DNA of 64,000 nt from Acarospora socialis (lineage: Eukaryota > Ascomycota > Lecanoromycetes > Acarosporales > Acarosporaceae): the NCBI GenBank assembly GCA_025617375.2, contig JAMYGW020000007.1, positions 1 to 64,000 on the forward strand. The letters run 5' to 3'. Positions within the stretch are counted from its first letter, which is position 1; each line of letters opens with the position of its first letter. The translations under genes and the position numbers were made by a program. The notes under the pieces are model-generated. The model did not search any database and was not told the origin of the DNA. It saw only the letters and a program-made list of their open reading frames with translations. Positions 12,968-23,400 of the stretch are shown piece after piece.

Positions 12968-14966
12968 ATGTCTGTGTCAATGACTTTAGTCATTGTTGGA
13001 GTGGTGATACTCGTCCTGGCCAAGCTCAGCCAAATCGGCCGCAGGCCGGCAGGTCTGCCTCCAGGTCCACCGACTCTCCCACTCATTGGAAACCTTCACC
13101 AGGTGCGTATTGAGCATTGAAAGCCGCAAGTCAATTGATGATTTCTCTGACAGCTACGCATAGATGCCTGCCAAGGATGGTCATCTCCAGTTCCAAAAGT
13201 GGGCCGAGGAATATGGGTAAGAAACAGCCTGTTCGGATGTCATCAACCATGGTACTGATTGGAAGCAGTCCGATCTACTCGCTCATTCTTGGAACGAAGG
13301 TCATGATCGTCCTATCGTCTGATCAGGCTATCAAGGACCTTCTAGATAAGCGCAGTGGGATCTACTCCTCCCGTCCAGAGATGTATATTGGCCAAATTGT
13401 TAGTGGCGGACTCAGAGTTCTGCTCATGGTATGTGATATCTCCGGGCCGGAGCAAATGACCCATTCGAAAGCGGCTGATTCTGCGGGTTTGAAACCGTCG
13501 CCCGTTGACTGACTTGTCTCAGGAGTACGGGACCACATGGCGAATGATTCGCAAGATGGTGCATAACATCCTCAACATCAAAGCGGCAAAGTCATACGTC
13601 CCATACCAGGATTTGGAAAACAAGCAGATGCTGTGCGGTTTCCTGGACCGCCCAGAGCTGTTCATCGACCACATCCGACGGTACACAAATTCCCTGACGA
13701 CGCAGATGGTTTTCGGATTCCGTACCATCAGTATCAACGACCCAAAGCTCAAACAGCTCTTCGAGGTCAGCACAGCCGTCTCCACTCGGGTCATCGGCGG
13801 AGCTGACGGTCTTCCAACAGGGATTCGAGAAGTTCTGCGAAGTTACGAGTGCGAGTACCGCTGCGCTACTCGACTTGTTTCCGGTCTTGAAGCGTCTCCC
13901 AGACTTCTGCCTTCCTCTGCGCTCCTACGCGAAGCAGCTTCATAAGAAAGAGCGAGAGCTGTACATCGGTCACTGGATGAACGTCAAGAAGGCTATAAAG
14001 GAGAAAACTGCTAAAGTAAGCTTGATCCCGGCGATAAACACCAGACGCAATTGCTGATCTGGGAATTAGCCCTGCTTCTGTGTCGACTTGGTCAAGGCTC
14101 AAGATGTCGAGGGCTTCTCTGATGATCTCGCCGGATATATTAGTGGCTCCCTTCTAGAGGCTGGCTCCGACACCACCGCCGCCACACTTGTCGGCTTCGT
14201 ACAGGCTATGGTTGTTTTCCCCGAAGTTCAGAAGAAAGCACAAGAAGAGATCGACCGCGTCGTCGGGCCGGATAGACTACCTACTATGGAGGATGAGATG
14301 AGTTTGCAGTATATCCGCGGTTGCGTGAAAGAGAGTATGAGGTGGATGCCCACCGATATCCTTGGTGTACCGCACGCGGTCACGAGAGATGATGAGTATA
14401 TGGGGTACAAGATCCCCGAAGGTGCGGGTGTCATGTGGAATGTATGGTACGTGCTGGCGAACAAAGACCTGGTTTGGGCGTATCTGACTGGTTCTAGGGC
14501 TATTCACATGGACCCCAATCGACATTCGAACCCTCGTGCCTTTGATCCTTCTCGATATGCTCAAGATTTCCAAACCGCCAGCGACGCTGCCTCGAATCCA
14601 GACGCGTCTAAGCGTGATCAATTCGTGTTCGGTGCTGGTCGCCGTGTCTGCCAAGGCATGCATATCGCCGAGCGGTCTCTTTTCCTCGGCATATCACGGA
14701 TGCTCTGGGCCTTCAGTTTTGAGAAGGTAAAGGATGCCGACGGCAATGAGATCACCCCGGACATCAACAAGCTCACTCAAGGTCTGTTTGTCCTGCCCGA
14801 GCCGTTTCCGGCGAAGATCACGCCGCGAAGTGAGAAGCACGCCGAGCGCATCAGGAAGGAGTGGGCCGATTGCCAGCTACTACTCGATGCCAATAAGCAG
14901 TGGAGAGAGGTTCCGAAGGGAATGGCGTTCAGCACCTATGATCCCGACTTGCTGGTTAAACACTGA
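12968..14966 (+). CDS. Cytochrome P450 monooxygenase
   Basis: Predicted 543-residue membrane-anchored P450 with seven exons: join(12968..13102, 13164..13216, 13269..13428, 13523..13765, 13821..14015, 14070..14446, 14498..14966). The six GT-AG introns are 51-94 bp. Seen: an N-terminal anchor helix (residues about 5-20), the hinge LPPGPP (30-35), the I-helix AGSDTT (293-298) for oxygen activation, the K-helix ESMR (350-353), FDPSRY (403-408), and the haem loop FGAGRRVCQG (432-441) with Cys439 as the iron ligand. All catalytic hallmarks are present and the length is normal, so it looks functional. The chosen ATG is the first in its frame and precedes the anchor. It should act at the ER with a P450 reductase. 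Substrate and CYP family cannot be told; no polyketide or peptide synthase gene is nearby. Confidence 0.93.
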
Positions 14967-15509
14967 ACCGAGAGATTGACTCCTACGGTCGCATAGATTG
15001 AGCATACTGCATCTCTCCCGGCTGCTGATTCGACCGTGCGATCGCTTTGATTCTGTGTAGGTGACAGGAGTAGAACGATGCGGAGAAAGGCGGAAATAGC
15101 AACGTCAGAGGGTTAACGGAAGGCAAGAGTGAGAATAGATAAGTGTAAGTTTGAAGAGAATGCGAGAGAGAAACAGTAATTAGTTGTATATATCTCTTGC
15201 ACTCTCTTACGGCTACCTCCAAGGCTTTGTGTCTCGCTTTTGGTCGAACTGCGTCGAGCACAGCAAACGAAAATGGAAAGAACAATTGCCAGATATTGCA
15301 ATGGTGATCATGTGCAAGCTATAAGCGTTCAGTTCGGTCAATAATCAAGCGCATGCAACCAAACCTGCCCTCGATTTCGGACTTCGATGTTGCCGGCAAA
15401 CCTGCTTCCATCATCCGATGCGCGCAACGATATTCTCTAGTAACTCTGCCGGAAGAACTTCAAGACTGACACTGTACCTTTAGATTTCGGTGCTGCAAGT
15501 TTGCTTCTC
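14967..15509. other. Convergent intergenic region
   Basis: 543 bp between the stop codons of the P450 gene (plus) and the ankyrin-type gene (minus). It should contain both 3' ends. No coding frame with recognisable content and no continuation of the ankyrin repeats was seen. Confidence 0.5.
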
Positions 15510-16037
15510 TCATGATGAATGATTGGCTGCCTCCAAGGCAGTCATTGCAGGCTCGACACGAGATGACAAAGGAGGAAAGTCAGGCTCTGCCCAGAACCTT
15601 GCTCTTGTCTTTCCTCTCGCAGCCAGCTCATCCCCAGTCAATGGTTCCGTTTGCGAGTGTGAAATGAGGTCAAGTATCTCTTCCCGTAACCGCTTGTCTG
15701 AAGACGGTAGATACGGCCGGAATCGAAGGAATCTCGCGCTCCATTGTGATAAAGCAATAGTAGGCAATCCATTTGGATTTGCGCCGTGTTGGAGTAGAAT
15801 GGTAACATTATCTATCCAGCCCGCTTTGATAGCGGTGAGCAAAGCCGAGTCATAGTGAAATACCGCACCGTAATTAGGAGCAACATACGCTGAAGGGTCA
15901 AAATCTGAAGTTGCCTGTGCTAGAAGGGCCGCCAGTATGCGGGAATCAGGGTTGACGGCAGCTCGAATAACAGGGTTGCTATAAGGCTCCTCAGGCGCTT
16001 GCACCCTCTTGTCAGCGTCTGTCAACTCGTACAGCAT
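15510..16037 (-). CDS. Short ankyrin-repeat-like protein, possibly 3'-truncated
   Basis: Uninterrupted 175-codon frame whose first ATG is at 16037; the frame is open for 20 more codons upstream without an ATG. The segment ALLTAIKAGWIDNVTILLQ followed by HGANPNG is a good ankyrin repeat, and SNPVIRAAVNPDSRILAALL upstream looks like another helix pair. The protein ends at MTALEAANHSS. TALEAA is how a further ankyrin repeat usually begins, yet no repeat follows and no splice donor lies before the stop. So it may be the surviving N-terminal part of a longer ankyrin protein, or a genuinely small one. Ankyrin repeats bind protein partners; the role is unknown. It is divergent from CDC73. Confidence 0.6.
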   Translation of the reverse strand: MLYELTDADKRVQAPEEPYSNPVIRAAVNPDSRILAALLAQATSDFDPSAYVAPNYGAVFHYDSALLTAIKAGWIDNVTILLQHGANPNGLPTIALSQWSARFLRFRPYLPSSDKRLREEILDLISHSQTEPLTGDELAARGKTRARFWAEPDFPPLSSRVEPAMTALEAANHSS

Positions 16038-16592
16038 CGTTTGTCCTGCTGACGGGGTGATGATGATGTCTCTTGTTTGAGATGTATATGATTGCAACTC
16101 CAGATCAAGAGAGACCTAATACCTCTCAGTATCGCTTGTAGTACTTCGTTAGTAGCTCTGTTCAAATTCCTCACTTTGCTCTTCCTTTTCTAGTTATGGC
16201 ACAGGAGAGAGCAGGAGGCTGATGAGAAAGGTATAGAGCTTGTTTTTATTTTCTGAGCCAGCCATAAGAGGAGTATCACAATGCTTACCAACCACCCAAA
16301 CTGACGACAATCACACCAAACAAATAGGAATATAGAATACGGAGGTATAGATATACAATGAACATTATAATAGTCGCAGTGTCTGTCATTTATAATGCTT
16401 CTTTGACACAATAACTTCTCTACATTGTCAACACCACGGTCCTCGCTTACGGCCGGCTCTGGAATTAAAACCAGCTCCATACGGAGTAGTACGAAGTATC
16501 TCACCTTCACAATTCCAACCACTTCTGAAACGTCGTCACTTCAACACAAAGCCCAACACCAGATACCATTGCCTAAGACAATTTCACATATC
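16038..16592. promoter_or_regulatory. Divergent upstream region, ankyrin gene and CDC73
   Basis: 555 bp between two divergent start codons, expected to hold both promoters and 5' leaders. A stretch around 16310-16400 is rich in A and T compared with the rest. No recognised factor site. The open frame before the CDC73 ATG contains no in-frame ATG, so it is read as leader. Confidence 0.5.
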
Positions 16593-17947
16593 ATGGCGTC
16601 CATCATAACCTCCTCACCAGATCCTCTACTCTGCCTCCGCCATTCCATAGCTTCCAGAAATCCCCCGATCCTCACAACTTCCGCCAACGCTACGGCAGCT
16701 TCGGACGCAACCGACAACCTAGCCATAGCTACCCACCTTCAGTTCGCCGAACCCAACCATCAGAATTTCCCCCTCGAGACACTCACGCGCTTCATCTCAT
16801 CTGGAAATGCAGTCGATTTGCGGAGCATCTACTTCGCATGGCAGAAGAAAGATAGTGCGATCCCGGAGTACATAGCGTCGGCGCAACAGTTAAATGAAAA
16901 GCTCGCAGCAACTGGTGGTGCTGGCGGAAAGGTGCAGAACTTGGTGTTTGTAGAGCGACTGGACCTCATAACATGGTTGGAAACCGCGTCCGATGATAGC
17001 GAATACATCAAGCCTTTGGCATCGGATGAACTGGCTGCTTCTGCAGCGGATTCGGCACAGGTGGCTTCGGGATCTGCTGGCGGGATTGCGCAGATACCGA
17101 GTGGAGCAGCTGGCGGAAGGTCGGGGAAGCTTATCAATCCCCGACTGGCACGGATCTACAACGGGGAGAGGAGGATGGCCGATAGGAACAGTGTACTAAG
17201 AGGCATCAAACATACAGTCGGTGTCCTTGCTGTGCGATGCGGTTTTGTGGTCGGGCTGACTAGAATTAGGATTTTTCGCACATCCGCAAAACAGCAGAAG
17301 TCTTCCTGAACAAAAATCGCAGTCGACCGGGTCATTCTTCATCAGCACCAACAAATCCACATACGAATCCAGCACTAGTGGCACTACCCAAGAAGCCTAC
17401 TCGACGTCCAGATCCAATTATCTTGCTCTCACCTTCAGCTTCCTCCCTCCTTCGAATGAGCAACATCAAGTCGTTCCTCGAGTCGGGCGTCTATATCCCT
17501 CCAGATAGCGCGCTCGCGGGTTCCTCAAATACGGCAAACATCCTCCACATCTCACGCCTCCTGCCTTCGATAGACCCGCAACGGCCATTGCGATTCATTC
17601 TCGTGGATACGCCGGAGCAGTTCAAACCGGATTACTGGTCTCGTGTTGTGGGGGTTTTCACGACCGGTCAGACCTGGCAGTTCAAGTCGTACAAATGGCA
17701 GTCCGCACCGGATTTATTCAAAAACGCGCTTGGCATCTATATCGGATGGAGGGGCGAAGATGTGCCGAGCACGGTCCGGGGCTGGGGACGGGGGGTGACG
17801 AGTGCACAAATAGAGAAATGGAATAACAATACTGGCACACAAGGACGGTGGAGAGATAGGGAGGTCGTGGAGGGAATATGGGGGCAGATTGAGGAAGCTA
17901 TGAGGAGCAGAGGATGGGGTAAGGAAGGTGGTCCTATGGCACGGTAA
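16593..17947 (+). CDS. CDC73: Cdc73, Paf1 complex subunit (RNA polymerase II elongation)
   Basis: Predicted 433 residues, join(16593..17216, 17270..17947), with one 53 bp intron (GTCGGT donor, TAG acceptor). Cdc73/parafibromin belongs to the nuclear Paf1 complex, which travels with RNA polymerase II and supports elongation and co-transcriptional histone modification. Seen in the N-terminal half: DPLLCLRHSIASRNPPILTT, VDLRSIYFAWQKKD, VFVERLDLITWLE and SEYIKPL, then RLARIYNGERRMADRNSVLRG. RGIKHT joins DFSHIRKTAEVFL exactly across the intron. The C-terminal Ras-like domain (about 255-428) has RPDPIILLSPSASSLLRMSN, IPPDSALAG, FILVDTPEQFKPDYWSRVVG, FTTGQTWQFKSYKW, IYIGWRGEDVPSTV and GWGRGVTSAQIEKWNN. 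The length fits fungal Cdc73 and no defect is visible. The ATG at 16593 is the first in frame. Finding this conserved gene so near a telomere is odd. Confidence 0.95.
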
Positions 17948-18471
17948 TGCGCGGTATGGGTATGCCGTCTTATCTCGGCATTTACGAATCGCGCGGTCCT
18001 TCTTTTGCAGGTTTTCCTATCGGGCTTTATACGGATACCTTAGGTACGGCGTTATACAGGCGTTTGCAGCAATCACGGAGTTTCCTTGGCGTGAGGGTGC
18101 GTGGTGGCGGCGACTTCAACAGGGGTTTGGTTTAGCGAACAAGCCATTTGCATTCCCGAAGCGGAAGTCAGTCATCAGGCTGAAAAGATAACCATGCATT
18201 TTAACGCAGCTTTGATCTGCAGTCGAACTTCGCGCTGCTTTGGCACTGCTAAGCGCTGCCGCTAAGTACGAATTAGACCGGCATCCCGGTCTCGGTCATG
18301 TCTTTCATTTCCGACATCCCCGCCTGATGAGGCTGAAACTGTTCATGCATACGAGTACACCTCTGCCTTCCACCGTGCCTTGTCGTTTATACACCCAAAT
18401 CAGGCACACGGTAACCTGGGTACCCTTGAGCTTGGCGACCGTCTTCAATCTAGTTGGATCGAGCTCCAAGG
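17948..18471. other. Intergenic, CDC73 to Q/N-rich gene
   Basis: 524 bp with balanced composition between two genes on the same strand. It should carry the CDC73 3' end and the promoter of the next gene. The short open frames here (62 and 87 codons) show no recognisable family. Confidence 0.45.
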
Positions 18472-19329
18472 ATGAGGTCCTTCCTCAATCATGCCGCCAA
18501 GGCAGCATCTGCCGATAGCAGAATTGCCTCACAGCATGCCCATCACCATGGTGCGGGTACCGAGATGTCCCTACACGAACTCCAGGCTCATCGTCCGCAA
18601 CCGGCGCATTATTCCGGCAGCCAGTTTTCGCAATCGCATGTCTACCAGCAAACGTCGACCACATCACAGCAGCAGTTGCAGCAGCAGCAAAATTACCAGC
18701 AGTTCAACCAGTCATCATATGGAGGGTCGATCCAATACAATAATGATTGCAATGCCCAGCAACAGCAAGGTTACCAACAGTTTTCCCAACCACCATATGG
18801 AGCGCCGAACCAATACAACGACAACAACGCCATTTATCACCAACAGTACAACCAGAAAGCTCAAATCGCAGCAGCAAACCAGCAAGCCCTCGACAACACC
18901 TTGTTCACCGGCCAACTCAACGCGGCGACCACTCCCCAGCCGTTGTACAATGTCCAGGACACTACCGGGAATCCACTTCCGCCCGTGGGCAGCTACATGG
19001 ATCCCAATGTGCATGTCGCTGGTCCTGACTATAACTCATCCGGGGAAGGAATGGTGGACTGGCAAGACCATGGCTTAGCGGCTGCCTATCAGCCTACCCC
19101 AACGGCCGATCCTTCCATAGGCGCGACACAAAGCAATCAGTTGACATCTAGTCAATCTCAGCCTCAGCAGATGATGGACAACTCGGCCGGTTCTGTACGG
19201 GTCGATGAGGATGGTGGATACCAGACTGCATCGGCGATGGACGCCACTACAACTTCGGCACAACCGGATCAGACAACGAGCAATGATAATAGCTGCAATA
19301 ATGATGACGGGTGTTGTTTCGGTGTTTGA
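18472..19329 (+). CDS. Gln/Asn-rich low-complexity protein
   Basis: Single-exon frame of 285 residues from the first ATG in frame (18472). I do not recognise a family. The protein is hydrophilic and rich in Gln, Asn, Ser, Thr and Tyr, with no membrane segment. Residues about 57-135 form a prion-like stretch containing two copies of a 26-residue unit: NYQQFNQSSYGGSIQYNN (from 74) and GYQQFSQPPYGAPNQYND (from 100), separated by QQQQ. The middle holds PPVGSYMDPNVHVAGPDYN. The C-terminus is acidic and Asn-rich and ends GCCFGV, with a Cys pair that could be lipidated or bind metal (inference). Such composition is common in fungal RNA-binding, signalling or condensate-forming proteins, but no domain supports a function. 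Gene status rests on the long open frame and biased composition; an upstream exon cannot be excluded. Confidence 0.65.
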   Translation: MRSFLNHAAKAASADSRIASQHAHHHGAGTEMSLHELQAHRPQPAHYSGSQFSQSHVYQQTSTTSQQQLQQQQNYQQFNQSSYGGSIQYNNDCNAQQQQGYQQFSQPPYGAPNQYNDNNAIYHQQYNQKAQIAAANQQALDNTLFTGQLNAATTPQPLYNVQDTTGNPLPPVGSYMDPNVHVAGPDYNSSGEGMVDWQDHGLAAAYQPTPTADPSIGATQSNQLTSSQSQPQQMMDNSAGSVRVDEDGGYQTASAMDATTTSAQPDQTTSNDNSCNNDDGCCFGV

Positions 19330-20138
19330 GCCAGTGCTCTTGTTCATGTGGTTAACGGTTTGGGGTTTGGTATGTTGTGCGAAAGGATATCAGTAAAGGC
19401 AGAGTCATGCAGGCCGTTGGCTAGGATTTGGACAGGCACTTAATCATACTGTACGTCGGTGCCTGAAAACGGGATACTTTTGCAATGGGTGTTTTCTTTC
19501 AGTGGTTTGAACTAGTCTGACTACATGGATATAACTATTGGCATTCTTTACAGGATGCTGTCGGTTTCGGTTTACTCGTATATTACTGTTTAACTTGCCA
19601 ATATGAGGTTCAAGCACACAATGGATTTGCAATATCATTTCTGCATGTTCTGAAGATGATGTTTCAGTTGTTTATCAGTTCAACAAGCATAGCCATATAT
19701 GAGGTATACTTAATCTCGTGGTACTTACAGTCCTGAATCTCGATATGAGTATCAGTCCATCAAGGCTCAAACCCACCAATAACTCTCTAGTGTCTGCTTA
19801 GTTTGTACACTAGATATGAGGCTTAGTAGTTGCAACCTGATCCTGCTACGAGTACCGATTCGCCGCCAAACGGCCCCCACGTTGTAGCTCTACAGCCAGG
19901 AGACTAATTCATCCTTTCCTGCAGGAATCGCTACCTTTCAGAGATGGCTTGCAATTAGTTCAAATCCTTGACCCTGTCGGTACTGAAGGATCAGCAAAGC
20001 AAACAAATGTTCCATTGTTCTGTCATCTAGCTGTACCAAAACCGCCAAGCAGCACCAAGACTCTCTGTCTGAGTACCATATATGCACTTTGACACATCAG
20101 GAAATCACAGTAGAAGCTGAGGACCAAGGGAAAGGTAA
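19330..20138. other. Right end of the gene island, no gene seen
   Basis: 809 bp of ordinary composition with CG, CC and GG up to about 20138, where the LINE tail begins. It should include the 3' end of the Q/N-rich gene. No coding frame above about 60 codons is convincing. Confidence 0.5.
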
Positions 20139-20140
20139 GC

Positions 20141-20161
20141 ATTATTATTATTATTATTATT
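20141..20161 (+). repeat. (ATT)7 microsatellite, LINE 3' tail
   Basis: Seven ATT units directly at the border between ordinary host sequence and AT-rich sequence. On the minus strand this is (AAT)7 right after the LINE's ORF2 end. Short-unit 3' tails are usual for I/Tad-type LINEs. Confidence 0.8.
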
Positions 20162-20498
20162 CTTACACTGAACTAGTCTATGCTAAGCAGAACTTCTCTT
20201 CAGTTCATATCTTAGAAAATCTTACAAGAATGAAAATCTAAACTCATAATGTCTCTTATATGAAAGTAGATTAGATGCAAAAGTTAAGTGAATAAGACAT
20301 AAGATGAGTGATCTCACTCTTAATTATAGAGAACACTGATCATAAACTGAAACTGATTTAAATGACTGTCACACACAATTCATTTGACAGTTTCATGAGT
20401 CAACTCTTTGATGAATAAAAATTATATAAAATCTTTTTTTCTTTCTTTCTGAATAATAAGCAGCTGAGAATTTCTTCTGATTTCACATGTCAACAATA

Positions 20499-23400
20499 TG
20501 TTACAACCATACTCTGATAAGAAATAACAGAATAGAAGGTACATCAGGAGAGCATAATCTCAGGTATGAAATGATGAAACATCAGGCATTTTCTCATGAA
20601 CATGTGTCAGAAAGCACACCAGAACACTGAAATGTCAGATGTGTCAGTGTGCTCACTTCTATATAGTAGGATTGATTTTTCTATGAAATCAATTGTGTTC
20701 AACTCAACTAGTTATGCAATACAAAGCTACTGTTTATCTAAAACCTTTGAATCTTTATATCATGAAGCACAAAACCCTAGCTCTATAATCAAGAAATCTC
20801 AGTTGAAACATAACACTTTGAACACTCTCACAATATAAAGAATGTCATTCAAAGAATCAATCTCAGATGATGTGTTGCAGAGCACTGAATCAACAAAGAT
20901 AGTTAATATTGACTACAAAGTATCAAAAGTCAAGACTTCAAAGAACTTTACAGAAGATTGACAGAATCTGAGACAATTTCTTGCTCAGATTGATCTGTAT
21001 GTCAACTTCAATCAGAAGAAGTTTGAAAGTGATGTCAACAGAGTCTTATTCACAACATTCTACATGAAGAACATGACATTTGACTGAATCAAATCACAGT
21101 TCAACAGATTCATGATCAAGAGCATTTCTGACTGAAAATGAAATATGTCTTGCATAGAGAACTGAATGCAGTTCAAGAAAGAGCTGAGAAGAATCTTCAA
21201 GATAGTTGATAAGAAACATGCAGCAAAACAGAGAATTCACACATTATGACAAGAAGAATCTGCAGTCAAGTATGTGACAGAGTTTCAATGAATTGCAGCA
21301 CTTACACAATGAAATTCAAATCAGTTAGCATCAGCTTACTATTGAGACTTGAAGAAATCTATCAAAGACAAGATTGCACAAAGTGACAGGTCAGATGATT
21401 TGCAAGAACTTATTAACAAAACAATCATGATAGATAATCATCAATGAAAACATCAGATGAAAAGAAAAGACTATTGTCATCAAAAGTAAACAGAACAAGT
21501 CAATAGAGATAATCAAAGACAATATTATTCAGACTTCATGAATCTCAACACAATGAAATAAGATCAATCTTCAGCACAAAGATCAGAAGAAACATCACAA
21601 GAAAAAAAATGATTCTCAAGAGAGAAGTCTCTGAGTCATCAAGAAATGTGAAAGTGCTATAACTGTGATATTACTGAACATCTTGCACAGAATTGCAAGA
21701 AACTCAGAAAAGAAAGAAAGAAAGCTGTGATTGCAACTAAAAAAGTAGTGTATGATGATCTTAGCTGAACAGCTTGCTACAACAATATATGTTGAACTCA
21801 CATGAGCAGCAAGAACAAAGTCAAATATTATCTGAAGAAGTCACATCAGAAGTAAAAAGATTACAATATCACAGAATGATCTAGATCAGACAACACTGTG
21901 AGAAAAGAACTTTGTGTTCTAAAGATCAAGATTGAAGAGATCAATATTCATGATACTCAAATAGAAAAAGACTACAGTGATAGCATCTGAATTGTCTTGA
22001 ATTCAGATGCAAATCAAGAAGAAGTCAATTAATGAGAAGTCAACATGAGACTGAAGACAGTATATCAGCATCTTGAAAATCAACAACAAGCATTGAAGAA
22101 AGAAAAGCTTCAGTTTGAGAAGCAAGAGCTTGAGCAAGAAATGCAAGCTTGAAAACAGAACACACAACACAAAAGTGTGAAAGAACAAAAGACATATGAT
22201 CAGCTAAAGAAGCTGATGATAGCTGTTAAAGATGAATGTTTCAACAGCAACAATGCAGCATTGCTGAAATCTCTTGTATGAAAGACAAAGAGTCACAAGA
22301 TTGAGATATGCTTATCTGAAGAGTATATCACACAGAATGAAGACAGATGAATCTTCAGTGAAGAGTATATATCACTTGAATTTCTGCAAAGAGTAAGAGT
22401 CTTTGAAAGTCAGTTGCAGATGAAGTACAATCAATATGAACTTCAACTACATTCAAAAAGATGCATTGAGCAGCACAGTCTAGAGTATGCAAATCTTATG
22501 ATTGAAAGAAAATTCAGATGATTTCAGAAACTTTGAAGATGAGCTGAATGATTAAGTGAGTCAAAAAATGATGAGCTCTCTCAACAAGACTAGAGAATAA
22601 GAAGCTAGCAGTGTCTCAAAGACAAAATGATGATCATTGAATATAAATCAAGATCATGATCAACAAACATCAGATTAATGCATTGATGAATTTCAGAGCA
22701 GACAGTAACATTATGAGCTGTGAAATAGTGAATAAGTTAGAATTAGTGACACAGTGAGTGTGCTGTTCATTCAACATATGCATGATGAATAAAGTCATTG
22801 AAAGAATTGATAAGAAAATCTGTGTGAAGATCTTAATTCTTGAAAACTCACAAGAGATAACATTTAATGTTATGAAATCAATCAGATATGATGTGATACT
22901 AGAGATGCTCTGATTATGCAGAAAGAATCTGAAAATTGATTGAGTTACAAAAGAAATATGCACAATTAAGAACACATACAAGATTTCAGAACAATCAGAG
23001 ATGAGCTTATCAGAATATAAGTTATGAGATCATGAAATATCACTATTGAATGAAAAGCAATCTAAGTGAATGTCATTATACTCAATGAGTGAAGATCAAC
23101 TCAAGAAAGTTAGAGCTTATCTTGACAAGAATCTTAAAAGAGAATTCATAAAATCATCAAAGTCATCAGCAGAATATCTGATTCTGTTTATACTGAAGAA
23201 GAATGACAAAAAATGACTATGTGTTGACTACAGACAACTCAACAAGATAACTCATTAAAATAGTTATTCTCTACTGTTGATAAAAGAGTTGCAGAATCAA
23301 TTAGAAAAGACTAAGTAGTTCATGAACTTAGATCTTAAGAATGTCTATTACTGAGTCAGAATGAAAGAAGATGAAGAGTGAAAAACAGCATTTTGAACAA

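Noticed and set aside
12968-14966. Secondary-metabolite gene cluster around the P450
   Set aside because: No polyketide synthase, peptide synthetase, terpene cyclase or cluster-type transcription factor is in the island.
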